From Reticulitermes speratus (lineage: Eukaryota > Arthropoda > Insecta > Blattodea > Rhinotermitidae), in NCBI GenBank assembly GCA_021186555.1, contig JAJKFL010000008.1, positions 16,175,936 through 16,239,935 of the forward strand: 64,000 nucleotides of DNA, read 5' to 3'. Every line of letters begins with the position of its first letter. Within the stretch, counting starts at the first letter, position 1. Below, piece by piece: positions 1 to 12,337 of this stretch. The position numbers and the translations under genes were made by a program. The notes under the pieces are model-generated. The model saw only the letters and a program-made list of their open reading frames with translations, ran no database searches and was not told where the DNA came from.

Positions 1-1460
1 TAATGTAGCGTCTTTCACCACACCGTTTCTTTTTCTTCTTCTTCACCACCTTCTTCTATCTTGAAAGGGTTCTGCGTCTGTTATTTAAGACAATGGATCT
101 ACATACCTAAAAAATAGAATTTTACCTCTCAGTCCTCAAAGGATTCACACTCTTCACAGTTTGTGGCCTAGCATTTTATATAAATGGACTATCCTTACGG
201 AATATCTTTTCACCGTTAATGTATTTTATTCTTTATTCTTATTTATTTGAAATTTAACTTATCGTGATACCCAAAGTCTCTGTACTTTATATCATAAGTC
301 GGGCCTTTATTTAGTTTTTGGTAGTTTTGTTATATTTTTATGTTATTTTTATTCCTTCTTTGTCTTACGGGTTTGTGTTTCGGTCATTAATATTTGTAGT
401 CGTGTCCTCTAATTGACTTTTCTTACTGGTGGTTGGAAACTTTGATAAATAAGTACACAATAATATTGGTGAATAAGAAAATAAAACATTATTATTATTA
501 TTATTATTATTATTTCGTTTTGTGAGTTGACACAGCCGTGAGTTAAAATGTAGTATACGTTTAAAAATTAAGCGTTAAAATATATCACGTTTGATACTTG
601 CTCTTTCGTCAGCATGCTTAATATTGGCTGTCGAGGTACAGAAGGCCCCTGTTTATATACAAATGTGCATCCGTGACACAAATGCATGCAGAAGTGTCAC
701 TTTGTGGCCACCAGCCGAACAAGTTATGCTTCTGACACTATTTCGTTAAGTGCACGTCTCGAATCACGCATCGCCCATTAGCCTGAGGTTTCTCGTTCTT
801 TTCCTCAGTCTGTCCTGGAAAATGGTGGTATAGTACAGGGTTTTCATTATATGGCGCTGCGTAAGCTCTAACATAATCTGTGCCTGTTCGTGTTTACAAG
901 CATGTTCGCAACGTCATAATTTGAAAATCCCGGACCGCAGACTGGATTATAACTGCTTCCCTTTCAGTTCACCATTCCCTGTCGCCCTGTCATTCAATGA
1001 TACATATGCCTATCTAGAGTCAGCGTCGTTAAATAGACATTAAATAAACGAACTGGTTGCCGCTGGCCTGGAACGTGACATAATAGCAATGAAAAATTGT
1101 ATGTCATTCTTTGTGCTTTAGATCTGTGCGACTAACGAAACAGGTGAAGTAGGTTATCACGTTGCTGCCATAATTCTGTGAATCATCCATCTGTCGTCGT
1201 TGCCACATAAGAACGGACGACCTGTAATCCAAGCTCCATGCAACATTGTATTAACTCGCATATCCGGGATCATTTAAATCTGTTTCAGACAGATAATACA
1301 TGAAAATTACTTATTTTCTGAAGTGTTTAACTTATTTTTGATATTGGCTACACATATCATGTTTCCATACCCTGCTTTGTGTCATCCATTATGGGCCACT
1401 TCTTACTTAGCTGCCGGTTCGGACACCTTTATTTTTTTGTAAAATTACAAACGGATATCA
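1..1460. other. AT-rich non-coding stretch
   Basis: No open frame of note and no repeat family that I recognise, apart from the ATT microsatellite listed separately. Short stop-rich frames on both strands indicate intergenic or intronic DNA. Confidence 0.6.
488..514. repeat. (ATT)9 microsatellite
   Basis: Nine uninterrupted ATT units lie in AT-rich surroundings. A simple repeat of this kind is likely to vary in length between individuals. Confidence 0.95.
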
Positions 1461-1474
1461 AATTTATCCGATAA

Positions 1475-1700
1475 CCTGAAGAAAGAGAAAATTTTGGATA
1501 ACTGGGCATAGGTGGGAGGATAATATTAAAATGGATATTAAAGAGAAAAGAATGAGGAATATATTCGGCTGGCGAAATTTAGGAACTCGTTTCTGGTTCT
1601 TGTGAGCACGATATTGAATCCTTTTATTCACCGATAGTATGGAAATTTCTTGACCAGCTGAGCGACTAACAACTGTTTGTCTTGGCCGTGATAAATGGCA
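1475..1700 (+). mobile_element. Degenerate non-LTR retrotransposon tail (family L, copy 1)
   Basis: Around 1513-1545 the sequence matches the recurring L motif (GATAATATTAAAATGGATnTTAAAGAG), which translates roughly as DNIKMDIKE. Around 1640-1670 comes the second shared block, AATTTCTTGACCAGCTGAGCGA. The same two blocks recur in this order near 5230, 13605, 27405, 45735, 54330 and 60755. In the best copies the intervening protein reads like the basic C-terminal tail that follows reverse transcriptase in many insect non-LTR elements. This copy is too decayed to code. The non-LTR assignment is inferred from recalled family features. Confidence 0.5.
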
Positions 1701-2055
1701 GTGTTGACAACCTGGAACAAATAAGCTAAACAATGCTGCTTTTTATCGTCAGCTATGAAGTCAGCAGCGTTTGTGTATTCACAAGATTCTTATTGTGCGA
1801 CTCTTACATTTTCACGGAAGTGAATGTGTAGCTTATCGTATGCTGGGATGTAATCTGTAATTTCGTAGGTGGAAACCATCATTTCAGAGGTACTTTCTGC
1901 CTCCATCTTCATGGAAAGATAGTAAGCCTAGGGGGATATATACGTCCCTATACAGAGAAGAGGAGACAGGCCAACATCTCGCATAGGCCCGCTCCCAATT
2001 CCCTTTCCTCGTTTTCCTACATAGACGTCGCTCTCTCGCGTGGCTTAATTTTCTG

Positions 2056-2110
2056 CCTGAAGATGGACGCAGCAGGTTCTTCCAAAACCTTTGTGCCTAT
2101 GTCTCAAACT
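2056..2110. mobile_element. Family F MITE fragment with hairpin module
   Basis: CCTGAAGATGG is followed by a short spacer, then GTTCTTCC and AAAAC. This matches the module in the F elements near 8200, 45635 and 62180. Only this portion is recognisable. Confidence 0.35.
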
Positions 2111-2511
2111 CTACAACTTCTCTTTCCATGAGACTGAATTATCAGGACTGGTATTGTTTTTGAGTTTTGTAATTTTCCGATGGTCATTTAAGTTAAAGTT
2201 CTGTAATTTACTTTTCCAGAGGGTTAGTCGCACTCTCTCTCTACCATAGCATTCATACAGCTGTGCGTGCTTTAAATTTGTCATATAGTTTATTAGCTTT
2301 GGACCAAGGTAAAAATACGTAGCCTACATTACATATGGTACATATGAACGTAACGTTTAAAACTTCCATCTCTGAAACCAGTCTGTATTTCTGAGTACCA
2401 CTTTCGTGTATTAAATTGGTTTGTCACGAAATTGACAATTGTGTTCCTAATTTCACTCATGTAATAACAAAACACGATCTTCCCCCTTTTAGGTTCTGTA
2501 ATCATGACTTC

Positions 2512-2767
2512 GCCGATCCCAGTGGCCGTGCGGTCTAAGGCGTGGGTCTACGGCCGCTCGCTTACTAGGATCGTGGGTTCGAATCCCACCGGGGCATGGA
2601 TGTCTGTCTCTTGTGAGTGTTGTGTGTTGTCAGGTAGAAGTTTCTGCGACGGGCTGGTCCCTCGTTCAGAGGAGTCCTACCGACTGTGGTGTGTCTAAAG
2701 TGTGTGATCATGAAGCCTCGACGAAAAGAGGAGGCCCAGGCCCGTATAGGGCTGTCGAGCCATAGGA
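2512..2767 (+). mobile_element. SINE A copy 1 (tRNA-Leu/Ser-like head), full length
   Basis: The 5' end carries a pol III A-box region (GTGGCCGTGCGGTCTAAGG), and a B-box GGGTTCGAATCCC follows at about 2576-2588. The head resembles class II tRNAs (Leu or Ser). The body is tRNA-unrelated and is shared with the copies at 25877, 63228 and 56295. A perfect 12-bp target duplication, AATCATGACTTC, flanks it at 2500-2511 and 2768-2779, which proves insertion as one unit. Open frames crossing it (2504-2698 on plus, 2565-2936 on minus) are by-products of the GC-richer SINE. Confidence 0.9.
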
Positions 2768-2779
2768 AATCATGACTTC

Positions 2780-4160
2780 CCAAACATAAATACGATTTTC
2801 CGTGAACTTTCTCGTTGATGTAAACAAGTACGTTTAAACTTACGTATTTCTTGCTTCCAGCATTAATCATGGTATTTTCAGTTGTCATATTTTCTGCCCT
2901 GGTGGATGTTGGCGAGTGGGGCATTGTTAATCTCACGGTACTATTCTAAACATCCAGCTGACTTTTCTTTTAAAAGTTTTAGGGAAATTTATTCTCTGCT
3001 TTTATGGAATTAAAATTTTACGGCAATGTTTACAAAAGCCCATAATTGTATTTTTGTGTCTCTAATATGTATTATAGCCTAATATCCTTTTACGCGTGTG
3101 TCTTTCAAATTGTATAATCTTCTTGAGGTGTTGCAAGTGAAAAGTATGAATAAATTTGTATCCTCCCTTGCGTTCCACATGCCATCCAATTCACAGTCCT
3201 TGATTTGACCAACCTAACGCTATTTGGTGGAAAGTTAAAATTATAAATATCTCGGTTATGTAATTTTCTCCATTGTCAGTATTCTTTCGCTAGGTCCAGA
3301 TGTTATTTTTGGGTTTTCTTGCCCAAGTATCCTCTGTGGATGTAAAGTACAGGTTTCACATCCATGCAGAAAACTGAGTAAATTTATAAGCATGGTCTGT
3401 TTTATGGTTTAGTGCATGTGAGTTGTAATCAAATATTTTGAATCAGCCTTTCAGAGGTACTAAACGTCAGTGATTTATGTCTCCCCCTGAATACATTGAT
3501 TCTAAGACGTTATAATTTCGAGGTACTTTTGGTACTCCTTTTTCGCCCCCCCCCCCCCCCCCCCCCCCCCCCCGGCGCGATCCTTGATCCCTGTTACGTT
3601 CAGAAGTGTTGTTTACGTCACGCCGGTTTCAAATACCAGAACACAAAGTAGCCAGTTTCGTGGTGCAAGGTGTTTCGATTATTGCCCTCATAGATATCCT
3701 TACCGGTCTATTTTAACGGTATATAAAGTCTGTAGTTGCGATATAGTCGTTAAACAAACTAAGAATCAATCACTCCTGTGACATGACATCGCGACAGGAA
3801 CTCGGAATTTACTTGGTTGTCTCACTGATCTACTTAGTTTCCGAGAAAGTTTCTTTTAATCTACGCTACTTGTTGTGACACTTAAATTAATTAGAAAACC
3901 GGTGTAATTTCGCTACAGTTTCATATTAACCTTACACTGGATCCTGTCCTTGTTCCGTTTCCGGTTTTGTCATCATGACCTCTTTGACGACCTGCTCATA
4001 TTTCATCACCTCTATGACCGACACCTACCATCACATCTAATGAGTGAACCATCTGTTAAGTCACCGACTTTGGCGACTGATTACTTAATCATTATTCTGT
4101 CACATTACTTTTAATCATCATAGAATTTGGAGGTGTTTTTAGGTTCAGATTTCTGTTTTT
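2780..4160. other. AT-rich non-coding stretch
   Basis: No gene or known repeat is seen apart from the poly-C run at 3546-3573. A 65-codon frame starting at 3584 directly after the C run has no recognisable content and is taken as chance. Confidence 0.55.
3546..3573. repeat. C28 homopolymer
   Basis: This is an uninterrupted run of 28 cytosines. Its complement is a G28 tract able to form G-quadruplex structures. The length should be treated as uncertain, because homopolymers of this size are poorly called by most sequencing chemistries. Confidence 0.9.
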
Positions 4161-4164
4161 CCGA

Positions 4165-4340
4165 AATGCCTTATCAATTGGTAATAGTTTCCCGACGTTT
4201 CGAGACAACATAGCGGTCTGATCTTCATGCCCAAGAATGCCCTTTAAGATGAGACCGGTACGTTGTGACGAAACGTCGGTAACCGAATACCCAGTGACGC
4301 GGCATCATATCTCAGAAGAATGGAATTCTTAATTACACCG
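4165..4340. mobile_element. Family F palindromic MITE, degenerate (copy 2)
   Basis: GGTAATAGTTTCCCGACGTTTCG near 4180 pairs with CGAAACGTCGGTAACC near 4263-4278, giving inverted arms about 60 bp apart. The right side continues as GACGCGGCATCATATCTCAGAAG, which matches the outer arm of other F copies (ACGGCGTAACATCCCAGAAG). Confidence 0.55.
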
Positions 4341-4595
4341 CTGAGAAACCCTAAAAGATCCCATATTTTAGGTTGTGCTTATTCTTCTAATACGCTGTTA
4401 GTAAGGTAACCAAATCAAGTATGATGACCTGGGTGGACGTGTAGCATGCATAAGAGAGTTCAGTAGGGTATACAACATTTGATCTGAAAAACTGAAAGAA
4501 AGAAAATAACTGGGGGGGGAGTAAGTAACAGAAGTCACAGAGACAGTTACAGAGGGAGAAGAGTAATAATTTCTGTGAGAGATTTAACGTTCTCA

Positions 4596-4740
4596 CAGCC
4601 TTGCTTCTGAGGATTCAAGTCTTCTGGGATGTAACGTCTTGTCTTTGGATGAGTGGCTCCCGACGTTTCGAAGATAAGTAGTGCGTTTATCTTCAGTTGT
4701 CAAGAGGTCCATGAAGAATGTCAAACACGTGGTGGGTAGA
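4596..4740. mobile_element. Family F MITE, left arm (copy 3)
   Basis: GATTCAAGTCTTCTGGGATG at 4612-4631 is the outer arm seen at 12737 and 9767, and GGCTCCCGACGTTTCG at 4663-4678 is the inner arm. The right arm is not clear. A SINE D copy lies immediately downstream. Confidence 0.55.
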
Positions 4741-4764
4741 GGGGTTTACTTATATACGTGTGGT

Positions 4765-5042
4765 TTTTTCTGTGAAGGGCCCCGCAGTAGATGCTACGGA
4801 CGCACCGCAGCCTTGAGACTTATTGTGCGACCCTGTGATGAAGATGCTTAGTTTATTTCGTTTTTCCTTGTAATGGAGCACCGGTGGAATGAAATTGACA
4901 GGGGAAAACCGAAGTACTCGGGGAAAAACCTGTCCCAGTGCCACTTTGTCCACCACAAATCCCACATGTACTGACCCCCGGACCGAACCCGGGCCTCCGC
5001 GGTGAGAGGCCGGCGACTAACCGCCTGAGCCATGGCACGGCG
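4765..5042 (-). mobile_element. SINE D (tRNA-derived), full length
   Basis: Read on the minus strand from 5042, the head has CCATGGCTCAGGCGGTTAG (A-box region) and the B-box CCGGGTTCGGTCC near 4979-4991. The body contains CCGAGTACTTCGGTTTTCCCC, a segment I associate with arthropod tRNA SINEs. The 3' end is a short A-run next to 4765. A 10-bp target duplication with one mismatch (TACGTGTGGT at 4755-4764, TACGTATGGT at 5043-5052) sets the limits. Overlapping minus-strand frames of 61-71 codons fall entirely inside the element and are not genes. This is the only copy in the window. Confidence 0.8.
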
Positions 5043-5224
5043 TACGTATGGTGTTAATCGCAAAATGAAGCCGGAAAAGCACTAAGCCAATTTCTGTACT
5101 GTGCCACTTCTTGTGAGGATGAACAGATCAAGGAGGACTGGATGGACGGGCTATGTGGAACGCAAAAAAGGGATGAAAATCTGTAAATAAAATTTTAGTA
5201 CGAAAGGCTGAAGTGAATATAGAA

Positions 5225-5400
5225 TGTGTAAGCGCAGATGGGATTGAAAGGGGCTAACTAAAATAGATTTTAAGTATACAGGTTGTGAAGAAGTCTGGGA
5301 TTTTCTGGCCCAGGATAGGGACCAGTGATGGGGTATCGTGAACACGGTAATGAGCATTTGGATTTCATAAAAGACAGGAGATTTATTGATTAGCTGAGCT
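5225..5400 (+). mobile_element. Non-LTR retrotransposon tail (family L, copy 2)
   Basis: One plus frame from about 5262 reads IDFKYTGCEEVWDFLAQDRD and then QWWGIVNTVMS before a stop, followed by a block equivalent to TTGATTAGCTGAG. This is one of the clearest L tails. The AQDRxxW signature is typical of the basic tail after non-LTR reverse transcriptase. The 5' part is missing, as expected for 5'-truncated LINE insertions, and stops and frameshifts make it inactive. Confidence 0.6.
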
Positions 5401-7060
5401 ACTATTGATTTTCGGAAATTACTCTGGTCGGTGGAATAAGCCAGTTTACATTTATCGGTCTTTTGTGCTCACACCGGTTGTATCAGTCCCAAGTCAGCAG
5501 TCAGTTACAAATTGTATATAACGTGTTTATTTCAACTGCAGAGGTTATTATAACGGGAGAGATAAGCCATGAATGGGGATATAAGATGAACGGGGACATG
5601 CGATGAACGGTACGCGGGAAAGTATTGACATGGAAGGGCCACTGTCTCTTTCAGGGTAGGCCTACTGCAAAATTATTACAGTTACAGCATTAATTGAAAT
5701 GTTGAGATGACAAGCAACCATAGAAATCTCGGGATATGCGTAAAATTGGCCGAAGTCTACAGCGTTACGGCTGTACCAGCCACTTCAGTTCCAGTCACGT
5801 GTTTATGTCTGTTTAGTTGAATGAGTCAGCCTGTCAGTACAGCTTTCCACTTGTGCTATGAACGTTCCTGGTTCCAGCCCCGAACAGCTGTCTCTTGTCA
5901 AGTATGTAGTTAGTCTCATTGGACGTGCTGGCACCTACGATTTTATTTTAGTACAAAGAGTCGAACGTTACGTTATGAGAAATGAAAGTGTATGATACAC
6001 ATGAAAAGATGAAGGTAAAAATACTTAAGTACTAAAGAATGTTTTAAGGGAAGTGTTTTGCAATTAAATGAATAAAGGGCTTTGGGCTGACGACAGTATT
6101 TCAATTTCCAGAAAAGTTGTGGATTTTTCTGTTCCACATCCAATTTCTGGGACAGTCCCAGCCTCCTATTAAAGAACCCTCTTTTAATGGGCGCAGAGTG
6201 ACAGCAGTATCACATCTTCCTCTAATGACGAACTTAACAATGACTCGAATTAACCTGCTCCTCTCTTCTTTGCACCCTTATAGCATGGTACTCACATCCA
6301 AAGGCAGCTTTGCGTCTTAATTGCCGTATTATATTGTAAGAGTAACTGTACTTTCATTTCTGTATTAAACTGAGGAGAACTGTCACTTGATGTGTTCTAG
6401 TCTTTGTAGCTCAAAACTATTCGATATTTTTAAGTTGGACGTACTTCTGCTGGGAAAATATATTCTTTTTATTCTAGTGACATTAAGAGAGAAATTTTAA
6501 CATTTTAAATACAGAAACAATATTTTTTTCAAGTCCTGATTTGTATACCAGATATTGCTCATAGAAGCATCGGTTATCGATGGCGGATTGGTTCGGCGTG
6601 TGCTGTTAGGAGCCTACTGTCCAACTATAATAACTGTTTAAAATGCATTAAATTTGTTTGCAATTTTAAATAGAAAAAAATTGAATTTATTTATCAGTGG
6701 ATGTAATTTTGTATTTTATTTTTGGCTGAAATGTCGAGCTCAAACAAACTTTGTGACCAGTGTATTTAATTCAGCTTGTAAACGAAGCGGTCAAAAATGT
6801 TATTTATTTTGATTATGGTAAACAGTGTCACGTACCTATGACTGTCACTGTACGCTGTTGTTTATTGGGAAATGTCCGTGTTTCGCATTCAAAAGGCCGG
6901 AGTTCGAAATTGCTTTAATTCATGTGATGATTTAAATATAATTATGGGTCACATTTCGAATTCCATTTCAAGCATGGATTGTAGCCACATCGTTCTGTGC
7001 TGTTAAGTGTAACTAGAAGCCTTGAAATTGTCTTAAAATTTCAGCATTCCTGGAGAAGTA
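5400..7060. other. AT-rich non-coding stretch
   Basis: I see no gene. Position 5657-5664 carries one of the TAGGCCTA octamers. A short SINE E-like piece is listed separately. Confidence 0.55.
5753..5786 (-). mobile_element. Possible SINE E head fragment
   Basis: AGTCTACAGCGTTACGGCTG resembles the antisense tRNA-like head of SINE E near 26511-26540 (AGTCTAGAGCGTTACCGCTG). Only about 30 bp match, so this is tentative. Confidence 0.35.
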
Positions 7061-7065
7061 AGGTG

Positions 7066-7110
7066 CACACACACACACACACACACACATATATGTATAT
7101 ATATATATAT
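7066..7110. repeat. (CA)12 followed by (AT)n microsatellite
   Basis: A dinucleotide CA array changes into an AT array with one GT interruption near 7095. It lies in non-coding DNA. Confidence 0.95.
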
Positions 7111-8049
7111 TTACACGCAATAATACGAACTGCATTATAATTCCAGTAAAACAGTAGTTGTCACGTGTCATATTACTTATTATTTATGCCACTCGCGAAC
7201 TATCTGCGGCGTTCGGATCATACACTGCATAAGAGTGCCATCAAATTTGACTGTAATGCAAACCATTATCTGCACAAGTACACTGTTATTTGTACGGTAA
7301 AGCTTTGAGTTCGAAACACACCAAGGATGAAGTTCAGTAATGCGATTTCATCTCTTGGCTTTAATAATAATTGAGTATGATGCAGATCTTGTAAAATCAT
7401 CAAGTTTTTAAAGTTTCTGTAAACAAGTCACCAGTACAAACGGTTTCCGGTCAGAAATTTTGCTTTATCTCATAGCCGGATAAAATAAATTGTTAAAATA
7501 TAGTGCCAGCGTCGGCAAGTGTTGAAAATTCTATGAAGTTTGAGTAAATGATTTTTTACAGTTTCATTTTCTCAGAATCTTCATAATATCTTTTTGGTTT
7601 ACACGTTCTTGTATTGTAGATAATGATACCAATGTAATAGTACTCATGCCCTTACAATTCGCACGCACAAATCCTTTTGCATTTTATGATTTTTTTTGCT
7701 GGCGTTTAGTACATTAAGTCAGCTTTTGGGATAGACCTCATAGAAAAATGCAGGTTTACCGAGGTTTCGGCAAACATTGCAGGTGTAATATTCAAGATAA
7801 ATGGAACTGGAATTTATACGGGGGCTGTTATATAGCTCCAGTAGTGGGTGATGTGTGAGGGGTTACACTCTGATTGAAAGAAGGAGCACCGCGGTGCGTA
7901 CAAAATAGGAGGGCTTGCGTGTAGTCATGAGAATGTTATTAAAGACGGTGACTGTAATATTTGCCGAAAAGTCGGTAAATATTAGTGTTTGCGGCCCAAT
8001 TCCGAAAGCCGATTCAAAGCATTATATCCTAAAATATTTCAAGTAGGTA
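7111..8049. other. AT-rich non-coding stretch
   Basis: I see neither a gene nor a recognisable repeat here. Confidence 0.5.
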
Positions 8050-8290
8050 CGGTGAGCCGTGTCTGAGCAAGTGGGAAGCTACACTTCACACAACAGTCTG
8101 GAGTATGTATCCGGTATTTTCCAACAGTTTTCTTCATAGCATTGTCCTTGACATTCATGTGCGGCAGGTACGAGCACATTTGTCGACTGCTTAGATCCTG
8201 AAGATTGACGCAGAAAGCTCCTCTGAAACGTTGGTAAGTATTTACCAATTGAAACGGCGTCATAACCCAAAAGACTGAGTTTATATTACA
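8050..8290. mobile_element. Family F MITE (copy 4)
   Basis: CCTGAAGATTG at 8197-8207 is followed by a short stem region and then TGAAACGTTGGTAAG at 8224-8238. Next comes AAACGGCGTCATAACCCAAAAGAC, the complement of the outer arm in other copies. Read on minus, the spurious peptide is WVMTPFQLVNTYQRFRG, comparable with WDVMPCSLVEKYQNFRG at 19060, so the two belong to one family. The minus-strand frames here (61-75 codons) are repeat-derived. Confidence 0.65.
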
Positions 8291-9740
8291 ACGTTTTATC
8301 CTACGTTAGAAATTTCGTCGGTCTTAGCTTCGACTAGTGGAAGTAATGCTGAAGTTCGGTATCGTTCTTTAATGAACAAGCATCAAAGTATTCGATAAGA
8401 GGAAAAGTATGTGCGAAGTTGTTTCAATCAAAAGTGTTACGGAATTCAAATTTTCAAAATTCCAATATGTAATATTGGCCTGATATTGCGTGTAAGATGG
8501 CAGCGTTGTTTCAGGTTATATCTGTAGTTACTTACTGCTTAACTCAGCTCGTGACATGCAGACCTAAGGACCCTTTGAAGAACGAATTTAATATGACAGA
8601 TGTTTAAATATCTAAGTTCCTGCTTCACAGCAAAAACAATTTCTTTACGAAGCTCAGCTGGTTAATGCTCTAAAGGAAAATAAAATATATTTTTTCTCAG
8701 AAGTGAACGAAACCTAAGTACGCTCTGAGGGTAGGATACAGAGTTTCTTAATGATAAAATGAGTAGTGCATGTAGCAATCACTGCTCTTTGGGAGGTTAA
8801 AGCTTGAGGTCTACATTCATATTGTCAATAAATTCACATTAGGATGTCCAGAAATAATCGACGCAAATACAGTGGACTCCGCCTTAACGGACCCTCTCTC
8901 AGCCGTCTGTCTGATGACAGCATTGTGACTGTAAACACAATTAGGCAAAACGACTGTAATAATGCATTTAATAACTTACATTTGTTATTATTGGAGACTT
9001 CTAAAGAATATTAGTATGTTATGTGCTGTATCAGTAAATTATAGGCCTATAACATTTTTATGCTTAGTACTAAATGCTTTTGATTATTTGTCACTCCGTA
9101 CTGTACTTTTAACATTTGTATTTATTTTTTACTTATCCGGAGTTATTCTTTTTTAAATTTACCGTTTTAACACTCCGTTCGGCCAAGTTTACACAGGTTA
9201 AGAACGGTCCAATGAAATGCAGTTTATGTAAATAAGAATCACCTTTCTCTAATGTCGTCTTTATTTTCGTGTAAAATGTAGACCCTTCTTCACTGTTACT
9301 ACAAAGACAGTACGTTTCACAGAGCAAGCCGCTCTGGTTACGCTATAAGCTTATATCTATAAGGTACTCCCCGGTGTCTAATCTTGGTAGAGTTACCGGC
9401 TTTTGACTGAAGTATTTCGTGGTTTTTCTCAGTCTATCCACACGAATGCCTGAATAGTATCTTGACACTGGCACCAGTACCTCATTCCAAATCGAGGAGT
9501 GGCACTGAAGTTAGAAATGATTAGAGAGACCATCCTATGCAATAGAACATAATCTTTAGGAGGTTAGAATGAAGTACTTTTATAGAAACAGCGTGTTAGT
9601 CCCTTTTATATCACACTGAGCTATCATTAGTTCTTACTGACTTTAATACAAACCAAAATAAACGGTTAAAGCTGAAAATAATTTGACATTTCGTTTACGA
9701 AGCTTATGAAAAAAAAAACTTCCACTATTACGCGAAATTT
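8291..9740. other. AT-rich non-coding stretch
   Basis: No gene seen. At 8870-8895 a stretch reading TACAGTGGACTCCGCCTTAACGG resembles the terminal repeat of pogo/Tigger-type transposons at a TA site, but I could not find the opposite end. A TAGGCCTA octamer is at 9042-9049. Confidence 0.45.
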
Positions 9741-9744
9741 GAGG

Positions 9745-9905
9745 TTCCCGCAGCGGTATTGCTGAAGATTCAACTTTTGTGGGATGTGACACTGTGTCGT
9801 TGGCTAAGTGGTTCCTGAAGTTTCAAAGGTACTACGATCCTTCGAAACGTCGGGAACCATCCATCCAGCGATACATTGTCACATCTCAGTAGACTCGAAT
9901 CCTTG
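9745..9905. mobile_element. Family F palindromic MITE (copy 5)
   Basis: The left arm runs GAAGATTCAACTTTTGTGGGATG and continues to AGTGGTTCCTGAAGTTTC. The right arm runs GAAACGTCGGGAACCAT and then CATTGTCACATCTCAGTAGAC. The two are imperfect inverted repeats with a very short centre near 9830. Confidence 0.7.
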
Positions 9906-11130
9906 CATTGTTTGCATTAAACGTACCGTGCACGCTGCTAGCCCTTCTTTCAAAATGAAGTACAGATGTAATACCAGTCTAGTCACTATAATTTCCTACT
10001 ATGACGAAGGACTTTAACGTCTGAATTTTGTGTTCTTTGAGAGAACATAAAGAGGAATTACATTAGTGGAATTACGTTACAGATAACTTATATTTTAATA
10101 GCCAAAACATAGGTAAACTGAAGTGTTTTATTGTCAAAAACTGGAAATAACAGGAATAGTTTATTTTAGTCGTATAAGTCGGCGCCAAAGTTACTTGACA
10201 CTAGACGTAACATGTTAAAAATCGGGTTGTAAGTGAACTTTTCGCCTCCTGGTATAGTATTTTATGTGGTATCATCAAAGTGTAATGTTACATGTTGCTG
10301 GTAGCTGTACTGGATGGCATAGTCTGTATGCAATAGAGCATATTATTGCTAGAAAACACCCTGTCCATATCACTGCAAAACCCGTCCCTATCTGCACGCT
10401 ACACTTGCAACTCGATGGATGGCAGTTCCACCGTGTAATACTGGGAGTTTTATCGAAGTTTTGAAAAAAAAAATATTCCCTCTTCAAACCGTAACATTTC
10501 CTCGAATGGTACGAGTCGAAAGACAATATCAAAAACATTTCCTGTTTATGGGGTGTGTGCTTCAGCTGTGTCGGCACTGTACAGACATAGTAGCCAAGCT
10601 TCACATCGTTTGTGTGTGACCCAGTTGCTTTCATAGACAGATCTAAAGGTAGAGACGGGAGAAATACGGACACGTAGACACGAAAAAATTTCACATTTTA
10701 GAGACCAGGAATAAACAGGTCACACAGAATGACAGAGGGGTGACAGTGCAAGGGATACAGCAAACGCAGGGATTGAAATGGGAGAAAAATAAATTTAGAG
10801 ACAAAGGGAACTGAAGATTGACTGAAAGAAAAGTAGATAAAAAAAGATTTGAAATGAGCGACGAAGAAGAAAGAGACACGAAGAGAGAATTATAGAATGG
10901 CAGGTAAATATGAATTGAGATGGAATGCGAAACATGTAAAGACAAGGGTAATTCTGGAGAGAAGAAGAGAGGGAGTAGGATAAAGAGAAACAAAAAATGG
11001 GTTGTGAAGAGAGAAAGATAGCAGCTGCTGGCTTAGAAATATATGCGTAGAATTTATGGCATGATCACAAAGGAAAATACGAAAACTAGCATCAGTATGA
11101 GGCTGGGGACGGAACAAGAAGGCGTACTGC
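9906..11130. other. Non-coding stretch with a purine-rich tract
   Basis: Plus strand 10720-11040 is strongly purine-rich (GAGAGAA and AAGAAAG type), which alone makes the minus strand open as Ser/Leu/Phe-rich frames (10691-10993 and 10890-11132). The 139-codon minus frame at 10275-10694 begins in the same bias and has no recognisable domain. None is called as a gene. Confidence 0.5.
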
Positions 11131-11624
11131 ACTTGTTTGAAAGGTAAATGGATAATTTACGAAATACCACATCATTTTGCGCTCTGTACTTTGCAGTCCC
11201 AGAGCTGAGTAGCTCTCAGTTGTTCAGGAAATGCTATGTTTTGGATGTAGATATGTCATGCATTTTTCGCACGAAGTGTATTAAGTATCACATTTTGGAG
11301 GCTTCATTTACACGTATCTGCTTGTCACTTCTCAGAAACGACTGAAAGGATTTTTGTTAAATTTGGTGCTTGACAATATATATGCGAATATTTGTCGGCC
11401 GAATTTTTCCCCCATTTTTATTGCTTCTGTGTAATGCCTGCATGACGCGAGGCATAAATGGAAGTTACGGGCTCTGCCAAAACTGGCTCACCTTAGAAAC
11501 GAAATGTTGCGTGATGTAAAAAGAAGCGTTCGTGAAAGTATACCGGTCCTACTATTAAACTGATTTTTTTTCGATGTTATGAATATGTAACGGAATAATT
11601 TATTATTCTTGGCACCATTAATCA

Positions 11625-11690
11625 AATGCGGGTTGTTTCTTGACTAGCTGAGGACTTGCTAGCTTCTCAAGAAGGACCCTGCTGTATGAA
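11625..11690 (+). mobile_element. Family L 3' fragment
   Basis: TTTCTTGACTAGCTGAGGAC followed by CTTCTCAAGAAGGACCCTGCT matches the most 3' block of the L tails (compare 1643 and 46185). Only about 65 bp remain. Confidence 0.5.
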
Positions 11691-12300
11691 GCTGGTACAT
11701 GATTGATGTGTAGTGTGATTGGGTTTGTAAAAATGAAGTACTTTGAAAAATACTGCCTTCTGCAGTACGATGCGGCGTAGTTTGGTGGAAATTTAGTGAC
11801 GTTTCCGACGAAACTGCTGCCTTAGTCTTTAGGGTAGACGCTTTATTAACAGTACATTTACATATGAAATGAATTAATTTAGGCAAATTTGTATGCAAAC
11901 TGAAATGCATGTGGGAAAACCAAGTGTAAAGAAATGGGGTGCAATTTTGGATGAAGTGAGGGGGGAGGAATTATAAATACAAATACTTTACTGTATAGAA
12001 CAACCCAGATGAGATTAGGATCTTTCAAAACATAATAAATAGTATGAGACAAACTTCAGTTGGTAGTAAATATAGTGGATGTGCAGTGACAAACACTTGG
12101 TGTTACCAGTCACATTTAAAGAAATGCTCATGAAACTCATCCAATAATTTGATTTGATCTGATCTGATGTGTAGTGGTTTAACATCAGAAATAAAGGCTT
12201 GTAAAAAATGGGAGAATACATTTATGAAATGAGTATTATTATGGCATGAGTTTTGACTTTTTATTAACCGTACCGTAGAAATTACCTCTGCAGTCCGCTA

Positions 12301-12337
12301 TTATATATATATATATTATATATATATATATATATAA
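12301..12337. repeat. (TA)n microsatellite
   Basis: An AT-alternating tract with one phase slip near 12316. Confidence 0.95.

Noticed and set aside
2565-2936. 123-codon minus frame
   Set aside because: Its C-terminal third is SINE A1 antisense, and the typical RWDSNPRS-like end comes from the tRNA B-box.
8870-8895. pogo/Tigger-type transposon end
   Set aside because: Only one end is seen. I could not find a matching inverted end or transposase, so it was not listed as an element.
10275-10694. 139-codon minus frame as a gene
   Set aside because: It has no recognisable domain, and the plus strand is open over the same DNA for 66 codons twice. Chance is likely.
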